From Anaerolineales bacterium UBA832 (GTDB lineage Bacteria > Chloroflexota > Anaerolineae > Anaerolineales > UBA11657), in NCBI GenBank assembly GCA_002296125.1, contig DBHI01000128.1, positions 1-7,491 of the forward strand: a DNA stretch of 7,491 bases. Reading direction: 5' to 3'. Positions 1-5,363 of the stretch are shown one piece after another. The notes under the pieces are model-generated. The model was not told where the DNA came from. It made no database searches and worked only from the letters and a program-made list of their open reading frames with translations. Position 1 is the first letter of the stretch, and every line of letters begins with the position of its first letter. A program made the position numbers and the translations under genes.

Positions 1-118
1 TTGCTATAGGCCTAAAATTTTAATTTAATATAAGTTTTGCTTATCACATGTCAAGAGGGGTATTTTTATTCTTCCATATACCCTAAAATAATTTTATTGT
101 TACTAACTTTATTAACGT

Positions 119-123
119 GGAGA
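119..123 (+). promoter_or_regulatory. Shine-Dalgarno site that fixes the start of the first gene
   Basis: GGAGA ends five bases before the ATG at 129. The same GGAGA with the same five-base spacing precedes the ATG of the second gene, and the 13 bases from GGAGA through ATG differ at only one position between the two genes. This argues that translation starts at 129 and not at the upstream in-frame GTG at 117, which overlaps this site. Confidence 0.7.
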
Positions 124-128
124 AGTCT

Positions 129-2399
129 ATGAGAAAAACAGTTCTATTTATTTTATCAGTAATTATGACAATCCCTCTATACAGTAGGGTAATTAAAACA
201 AATAAAAAAGTGCAGAGAGCTTTGCCTCAAAAGTTACCTAGGTTAGAAGAGCCGGTCTATATTAATACATTTGGTGCCGATCATAGGTTTGGTCCAATCA
301 CTCAACACTCCAATAGAGATGGACATTTTTTTTCAACATTAATTGACTCCTCTCTTAATGGCTATGGCCCATACAATCCTACTCCTAATCCACTAGCGTA
401 CGCTTTGGATGAGGGGTATGTTGCGGCATACAGGCAGTTTCAGGGGCTTAATGCAACTGCTGGATATATTGGTGCATCGCAGTCTGAAGATGGTGAAGAG
501 TGGTTCACGGAACAAACATTAAATACGCGTTACCCAACTGGTGAAGAGGAGCCCGATCTTCCTACAGCAACGGGAACCCCGCAGGGTCGTTATCCAAGTG
601 CAGGTTTTGCTCCTGGAGGTAATCCAACTGCTATTTGGAATGAATATACAAACACCGATCATGGTGGAGGCACGTATGGAGGGTATCCGTTATATACTTA
701 TGATTCACAAGGTATTGGAGAATTTTCTGCATGGGTAAACCCTTTTCACATGAATAATGGATGCAATACCACACCATGTGATCCGATGGATTTGTGGATA
801 AGTAATAGTTATGTAAACACAGGTGGGGATACTCCAACTTTGACAGCAATTTATGCAGGATGGTCTGACACACCCGCAAATTATTATTGGATAAACAGTA
901 ACTTTCATGCAAACGGCTATTTTCTTCTAAATGATCCGTATGTGATGGCAAGTGATGCAGAAACAGATGATAACGGAGATTACCTGTGGTATGATTTTGG
1001 AAATTATACATCATCTCCTGATTTTCATATAAATGAAGATGGTGTTGGATATATGGGACAAGTTAGCTACACGCTTAATAGTGATTTTGAAGCTCCTTAC
1101 AGTCATACGTTTTTCTTTAAAAAGACAGAAGATTTTGGCGAAACTTGGACGTCAGATGGCGGACATTTTAATTCCGGTTATGAATACATAAGTGATGAGA
1201 CTTTAGTAAGATTGACTGACTCTCTTTATACAATGTTTAGCAATAATCCTGAAGATTATCCAGAGCAATTATGGTATCCTTGGGCAGAGTGTGACAGCAT
1301 TGACGAGGCTACAGGCGATTCTTTAACTTATTCATGTGGCGATTCTATCTATTATTCAAACGTTGGAGGAGCTTCTTTCTTGACTCCTGGTTTATTTATG
1401 TATTACGATTTTGACGTAAAAACTGATTCGGATGGTGGATTACATTTTGTCACAGTTGCCGTTCCTTACGTATGCCCAGATTCAGTTGGAGGTTGTGAAG
1501 ACAGTAATGGAGACGGCCTAGTAGATAGTCTTTATCTTGAGGGAAGATTTGGAAGCGGTGGTCACTATTATTTTTATAATCCTGATCCATTCGATCAGCC
1601 AAATAATTGGAAATTGACACTAATAAACGATTTGTCAGAGACATACTATGCTGATTGGGCTACATCAGATATCCCTCATATCAATTCTGACTCTTATCCA
1701 CCGCAGTACTACTTTTTTCCTGAGATAACTTTCAGTGGTGAAGATGGAAGCCAGGTTATGTGGTATGCAGGATACGAAGGTTCAGCTTTTACCTGGAGTG
1801 AGGATACAATGTTTTATTATCCACAAGACATCGATATCTACATGAAGAAATCTCCAGATTTTGGTGCGACTTGGACCGAATTAGAAAATGTGACAAATAC
1901 GCCTGGTGGTATTTTCCCTGATAAGCAGTTGGAGTGTGGTATTCACCTTGCCTCAACGGGAGCAGATGATCATGTTGGTATTTTCTTTCAGATGGCAGAC
2001 TTTTATACTGAGACATATCCTCCTGCAACAGGGTATGAGGACTATATGAATAGAGTTTATGTTGGTGTTTACACAAATGATGCTGGCGGCTCTGGTGGAG
2101 GTGATGTCGGAACCGGAAACGAAGAAATAGCACCTACTAAATTTGTGCTAAAGCAAAATTATCCTAATCCATTCAATCCTTTAACTCAGATTCAATACGA
2201 TATAGATAAATCAGCTGATGTAACCTTAGATCTTTTTGATATTAGAGGTGTTAAGGTCAAAACATTATTCAGTGAACACCATCAAGCAGGTTCGCATCAA
2301 TACACCTTGGATGGTGCTGATCTTGCTAGCGGGGTGTACTTCTATACTATGACAGCAAATGGTATTAGTAAGACTCAAAAACTGGTGTTGATGAAATAA
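129..2399 (+). CDS. Exported Asp-box (BNR/sialidase-like) protein with T9SS type A C-terminal sorting domain
   Basis: Predicted secreted, surface-attached protein of 756 residues; the molecular function is not recognised. Residues 1-19 (MRKTVLFILSVIMTIPLYS) form a signal peptide. The body is rich in Tyr, Trp, Gly and Asp and carries Asp-box motifs of the S-x-D-x-G-x-T-W type: TEDFGETW at 333-340 and SPDFGATW at 575-582, each preceded by Lys-Lys, plus a shortened SEDGEEW at 119-125. Asp-boxes mark turns in sialidase/BNR beta-propellers, but I see no FRIP motif or arginine triad, so enzyme activity is unsupported. DSNGDGLVD at 458-466 looks like a calcium-binding loop. A Gly/Ser-rich linker (about 653-664) leads to the sorting tail at 672-756, with NYPNPFNP at 677-684 and a final LVLMK. 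Known T9SS tails direct export across the outer membrane and are usually cleaved. I chose the ATG at 129 over the in-frame GTG at 117 because GGAGA lies five bases before it and the signal peptide then starts with Met-Arg-Lys. Confidence 0.9.
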   Translation: MRKTVLFILSVIMTIPLYSRVIKTNKKVQRALPQKLPRLEEPVYINTFGADHRFGPITQHSNRDGHFFSTLIDSSLNGYGPYNPTPNPLAYALDEGYVAAYRQFQGLNATAGYIGASQSEDGEEWFTEQTLNTRYPTGEEEPDLPTATGTPQGRYPSAGFAPGGNPTAIWNEYTNTDHGGGTYGGYPLYTYDSQGIGEFSAWVNPFHMNNGCNTTPCDPMDLWISNSYVNTGGDTPTLTAIYAGWSDTPANYYWINSNFHANGYFLLNDPYVMASDAETDDNGDYLWYDFGNYTSSPDFHINEDGVGYMGQVSYTLNSDFEAPYSHTFFFKKTEDFGETWTSDGGHFNSGYEYISDETLVRLTDSLYTMFSNNPEDYPEQLWYPWAECDSIDEATGDSLTYSCGDSIYYSNVGGASFLTPGLFMYYDFDVKTDSDGGLHFVTVAVPYVCPDSVGGCEDSNGDGLVDSLYLEGRFGSGGHYYFYNPDPFDQPNNWKLTLINDLSETYYADWATSDIPHINSDSYPPQYYFFPEITFSGEDGSQVMWYAGYEGSAFTWSEDTMFYYPQDIDIYMKKSPDFGATWTELENVTNTPGGIFPDKQLECGIHLASTGADDHVGIFFQMADFYTETYPPATGYEDYMNRVYVGVYTNDAGGSGGGDVGTGNEEIAPTKFVLKQNYPNPFNPLTQIQYDIDKSADVTLDLFDIRGVKVKTLFSEHHQAGSHQYTLDGADLASGVYFYTMTANGISKTQKLVLMK

Positions 2400-2430
2400 A
2401 ATTATACTATTTCTAAAGTGCATTATATGT

Positions 2431-2464
2431 AAAGTGGGGTTCTGCTATTTTAGAGCCCCACTTT
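2431..2464 (+). terminator. Strong intergenic hairpin, probable terminator or attenuator
   Basis: AAAGTGGGGTTCT (2431-2443) pairs with AGAGCCCCACTTT (2452-2464), giving a 13-bp stem with one U-G wobble and an eight-base loop; one further T-A pair can form outside it. It starts 31 bases after the stop of the first gene. The downstream strand is AT-rich (ATCATTATTA) but has no continuous T-run, so intrinsic termination may be incomplete. It could also act as a partial terminator or an RNA-stabilising 3' structure. Confidence 0.7.
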
Positions 2465-2488
2465 ATCATTATTACATAAAATAATTTC

Positions 2489-2493
2489 GGAGA
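2489..2493 (+). promoter_or_regulatory. Shine-Dalgarno site of the second gene
   Basis: GGAGA sits five bases upstream of the ATG at 2499, as at the first gene. It lies only 24 bases after the intergenic hairpin, which leaves too little space for a complete promoter between hairpin and gene. Confidence 0.7.
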
Positions 2494-2498
2494 ACTCT

Positions 2499-5351
2499 AT
2501 GCGCCTTTTTATCTTCATTCTATATACTTTTAGTATTGTTTTTGCTAGAGATGTGGGATTTAATGTTCAAACCTTAAATCAGACTGATCAAAAAGTTATT
2601 TCTCTAAACCCAGTTGGAAATCTCCAAAATGATAATCTAAATAATAGAAATACTCGTGATGATACTACAACAATATGGCTTCAAAATTTTGAGGGAGATG
2701 TTTCTGATTGGACTCTAGAGCAGGGTTGGGAGCTGACTGATTCAGAATCCTACAGCCCAACGCATAGTTTCCACATTGATGATGACAACTATGATGTCAC
2801 TACAAGTTTAATTTCTCCAATAATTAGTGTCCCACCATTGCAATCGGAAAACGAAATTCTAAAAATGAATTTTGCATTACTTGTTGATTTACCGGATTTT
2901 GATGGTAGTGGAGATAATTTTCTCGAGGACTATTACTGGGTAGACATTGCAAATGTTAGTGATGTCCCTGTCTATTTTAATCAAACATCTTCGGATGCTT
3001 ATGATGGACAAAGTTGGTGGTGTGCTGATGCTGGAGTAGGAGGTTACTTGGACGCGTGGGTTCAGGTATTGCAGTCGCCAACTATTAATGTTCCTGCAGG
3101 AGGCAATTTATCAGCAATGATGAAATGGGGAATTGAGGATTACGCAGGTGCTGCTGTTGGTGGAACATGTACAGATGGATGGGATGCTGCAAATGTAAGA
3201 ATTTCTAGTGATGGAGGGGCTACATGGAATCTGCTCAATGGTAATGATCCATATGATTTCAACTATGGTTATGGGTGGATCTATAATGATCCTGAGTATG
3301 ATTGCGGCGGTTCACTTGAACAGGTGGCTGCTGGTTGGGGTGGCCAAGCAGATTGGCATGAGGTTACCTTTGATTTGAGTGAATATCTAGGTATGGACGT
3401 AATTATTCAATTTGTATTTGGATCTGACCCTGCTTATTCTACTCCAGATGACAATTCTTTAACTGGATTTAAAGTAGATGACATAACTGTTACAGATGGT
3501 AGTGGGAATATCGTGTTTCTTGATAACGCAGATGATGAGGTTTATATGACACCTATGAATGGTTTGGAGTATGCGTGGGAACAATACTTTTATGATTATG
3601 GTGATATTACCAGACCAGGTAGTCTTGGTTGGGAAGAATATGCCCCAGGAATGCCTTTTAACGGGAATGCACAATTAGACATTTCGGAATATGCTGGAGA
3701 CAATGTGAGAATTCGTTTTACAGCTAGAATGGATGATAATGATGATGGTGGCAATGGTGACGGACTATATATTGATGATTTACATATTTGGAAAGTATCT
3801 TACAACGATGTTCCCATAGTTGATAATCTAGAGGCTTACGGGTTGGATAATCAGGTGGTTATTAGTTGGGATATGCCCGCTGGTGGTAGTTATGATAATG
3901 ATGATATTACTTATGTAGATGGTACATTTGAGGATGCAATAATGATGTCATCAGGCACATCAATTATGGGGCAATATTTTGATATGCCTTACGGAGCTGA
4001 AGCTGCAAATGCAAATTCATGCGAAGTTTGGGGTGAGCCGGGCTTTAGTGGGGCTACAACTTTATATGGTTTTGCCACCCTTGCTGGTGTACCCACATCA
4101 GACGCTCTCTACTCTATGCAGATAAATTTACAAGAAGGGCAATGGAATGCTTTAAATTTAGATTGGACGTTCGAGGGAGATTTTCTGCTCGCGATTGAAG
4201 TTAGTACAACTGTCGGTATGGGAATAGATGCAAATAGTGCACCTGGGCAAAATTCATGGGCAAATCTAGGAGGATGGCAGCCATGGACAGAAGTAGCATA
4301 TGAGTATGGTTTAACCGATGGTGAATTTGGTATAAATGCTAATGTTACAACTGTTGGTGGGGGATCACCATTATTTAATGTTTATAGATCTGTAAATGGC
4401 AGTGACTTTAATATCATGTTTAATGGTTCAGGAATTGAAGAAAATCAATTTCTTGATAACACAGTACAAAATGGAAATGAATATTGTTATGAGATCACAG
4501 CTATTTATGGTGAAAATGAAGGAAATCCTTCAAGTCCAATTTGTGCAATTCCTGAAGCGCAGACGATTTATGAGATTTCGTACGATGATGGTGAAATTGA
4601 GACAAGTATCAATGCGGGGGAGGGTAATTACCTCTGTGTTAAATTTACACCTGATAGCTACCCTGTAGATTTGTATCGTGCCAGTTTTTACTGCGATGGT
4701 TCATCTACAGGTGTTGGATTTGTAAATGTTTGGGATGATGATGGGGAAGATGGAATGCCAGGTACAGTGCTTATTGAAAATGTCCCTACTACATTTGCGG
4801 GAGGTTCATGGACCCCTGTTCCAATGAGTGCTTATGGAGTTACCATTGATGATGGTAGTTTTTATGTTGGCTGGTGGGAGTTAGCTGATACACCTCCAGT
4901 GGGTGTGGATTCGGATAACCCTGCAACAAATAGTTTTATTGATATTGGTGTTGGCTCAGGACTTGAACCTTTTGGTAATTATTTTGAAGGTGCTATGATG
5001 ATTAGAGCAGAGGTTGATTCGGCAAATGTAAGTGCTGTAAGCGTTGAGGAGAATTCACATTTAGAACCATTATCCTTTTCTTTAAATCAAAATTATCCAA
5101 ACCCTTTTAATCCAGTTACGACAATATCTTTCAGTATATTGAAAGAGGGATATACTGAGATCTCTTTGTACGACTTAGGTGGAAGGAAAATAAAAAGTAT
5201 CATGAATGAAGTATTAGATTCTGGTTATCATTCAGTAAATATTAATGCTTCAAATATGCCTTCTGGTGTTTATCTATATACCATAAATGTCAGCAGTAAA
5301 AATGGTCATCACCTTTTTGGTAAAACAAAGAAAATGGTATTAATGAAATAA
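2499..5351 (+). CDS. Exported multidomain jelly-roll/FnIII protein with T9SS type A sorting domain
   Basis: Predicted secreted protein of 950 residues, probably adhesive or carbohydrate/protein-binding; exact role unknown. Residues 1-16 form a short signal peptide ending IVFA. Residues about 58-432 resemble the MAM-like jelly-roll modules of immune inhibitor A (M6) proteins: NFEGDVSDWTL and SPTHSF near the start, SSDGGATW at 236-243, and paired strand signatures ending GFKVDDITV (323-331) and GLYIDDLHIWKV (422-433). No HExxH motif is present, so it is not itself an M6 protease. A fibronectin type III domain starts at 441 (VDNLEAYGLDNQVVISW) and resumes at 624 (SPLFNVYRS to PICAIPE, 686). The stretch between is an inserted domain (about 467-618) that resembles the next domain (688-839). 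The T9SS tail runs 860-950, with NYPNPFNP at 865-872 and a final MVLMK. It lies 12 bases before the protease gene, probably in the same operon. Confidence 0.9.
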   Translation: MRLFIFILYTFSIVFARDVGFNVQTLNQTDQKVISLNPVGNLQNDNLNNRNTRDDTTTIWLQNFEGDVSDWTLEQGWELTDSESYSPTHSFHIDDDNYDVTTSLISPIISVPPLQSENEILKMNFALLVDLPDFDGSGDNFLEDYYWVDIANVSDVPVYFNQTSSDAYDGQSWWCADAGVGGYLDAWVQVLQSPTINVPAGGNLSAMMKWGIEDYAGAAVGGTCTDGWDAANVRISSDGGATWNLLNGNDPYDFNYGYGWIYNDPEYDCGGSLEQVAAGWGGQADWHEVTFDLSEYLGMDVIIQFVFGSDPAYSTPDDNSLTGFKVDDITVTDGSGNIVFLDNADDEVYMTPMNGLEYAWEQYFYDYGDITRPGSLGWEEYAPGMPFNGNAQLDISEYAGDNVRIRFTARMDDNDDGGNGDGLYIDDLHIWKVSYNDVPIVDNLEAYGLDNQVVISWDMPAGGSYDNDDITYVDGTFEDAIMMSSGTSIMGQYFDMPYGAEAANANSCEVWGEPGFSGATTLYGFATLAGVPTSDALYSMQINLQEGQWNALNLDWTFEGDFLLAIEVSTTVGMGIDANSAPGQNSWANLGGWQPWTEVAYEYGLTDGEFGINANVTTVGGGSPLFNVYRSVNGSDFNIMFNGSGIEENQFLDNTVQNGNEYCYEITAIYGENEGNPSSPICAIPEAQTIYEISYDDGEIETSINAGEGNYLCVKFTPDSYPVDLYRASFYCDGSSTGVGFVNVWDDDGEDGMPGTVLIENVPTTFAGGSWTPVPMSAYGVTIDDGSFYVGWWELADTPPVGVDSDNPATNSFIDIGVGSGLEPFGNYFEGAMMIRAEVDSANVSAVSVEENSHLEPLSFSLNQNYPNPFNPVTTISFSILKEGYTEISLYDLGGRKIKSIMNEVLDSGYHSVNINASNMPSGVYLYTINVSSKNGHHLFGKTKKMVLMK
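3906..4352 (+). repeat. Diverged domain copy 1, inserted inside the FnIII domain (protein-level repeat)
   Basis: Residues 470-618 of the second gene's product. Landmarks shared with copy 2 are the opening ITYVDGTFED, a central GDFLLAIEV, then GMGID, NSW and a closing GINANV. The order and approximate spacing match copy 2: about 105 residues from the opening Tyr to the Asp of GID, and about 27 from NSW to the final strand. Identity is low, and the repeat is visible only in protein. It looks like an inserted beta-sandwich module, which I infer rather than recognise by family name. Confidence 0.5.
4569..5015 (+). repeat. Diverged domain copy 2, following the FnIII domain (protein-level repeat)
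   Basis: Residues 691-839 of the second gene's product. Landmarks are EISYDDGEIET, an acidic WDDDGEDGMPG at 745-755, GSFYVGWWEL, GVD, NSF and a closing MIRAEV. The 'YDDG...G.PG...FY.GW' pattern recurs in secreted FCB-group proteins next to T9SS tails, from general knowledge of such proteins. Copy 1 lacks the clear acidic DDDGEDG segment, so copy 2 appears closer to the usual form. Confidence 0.5.
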
Positions 5352-5363
5352 AAAGAAAACATA

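Noticed and set aside
58..83. Small inverted repeat GGGTAT / ATACCC in the leader
   Set aside because: Only six pairs with a 14-base loop and no T-run; too weak to call a terminator or operator.
37..89. Possible promoter elements (TTGCTT at 37-42, TATTTT at 61-66, TAAAAT at 84-89)
   Set aside because: Matches to -35/-10 or to the Bacteroidetes TAnnTTTG element are poor or wrongly spaced in AT-rich sequence, where chance hits are common.
117..128. In-frame GTG start at 117 for the first gene
   Set aside because: It overlaps the GGAGA site that fits the ATG at 129, and it would add Met-Glu-Lys-Ser before an otherwise normal signal peptide.
631..1014. Minus-strand open frame, and others at 705-908, 1450-1644 and 1789-2133
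   Set aside because: They lie wholly inside the first gene, encode His/Tyr/Leu-rich sequence without domains, and have the look of antisense shadows.
129..2399. Calling the first gene an active sialidase
   Set aside because: Asp-boxes are structural and occur in many non-enzymes; the arginine triad and FRIP motif were not found.
4396..4668. Plus-strand 90-residue open frame inside the second gene, plus a minus-strand frame at 3459-3674
   Set aside because: Out of frame with a well-supported protein whose FnIII and repeat domains run straight through; no ribosome binding site seen.
2499..5351. Calling the second gene an M6 metalloprotease (immune inhibitor A)
   Set aside because: No HExxH zinc motif anywhere in the 950 residues; only the accessory jelly-roll modules are similar.
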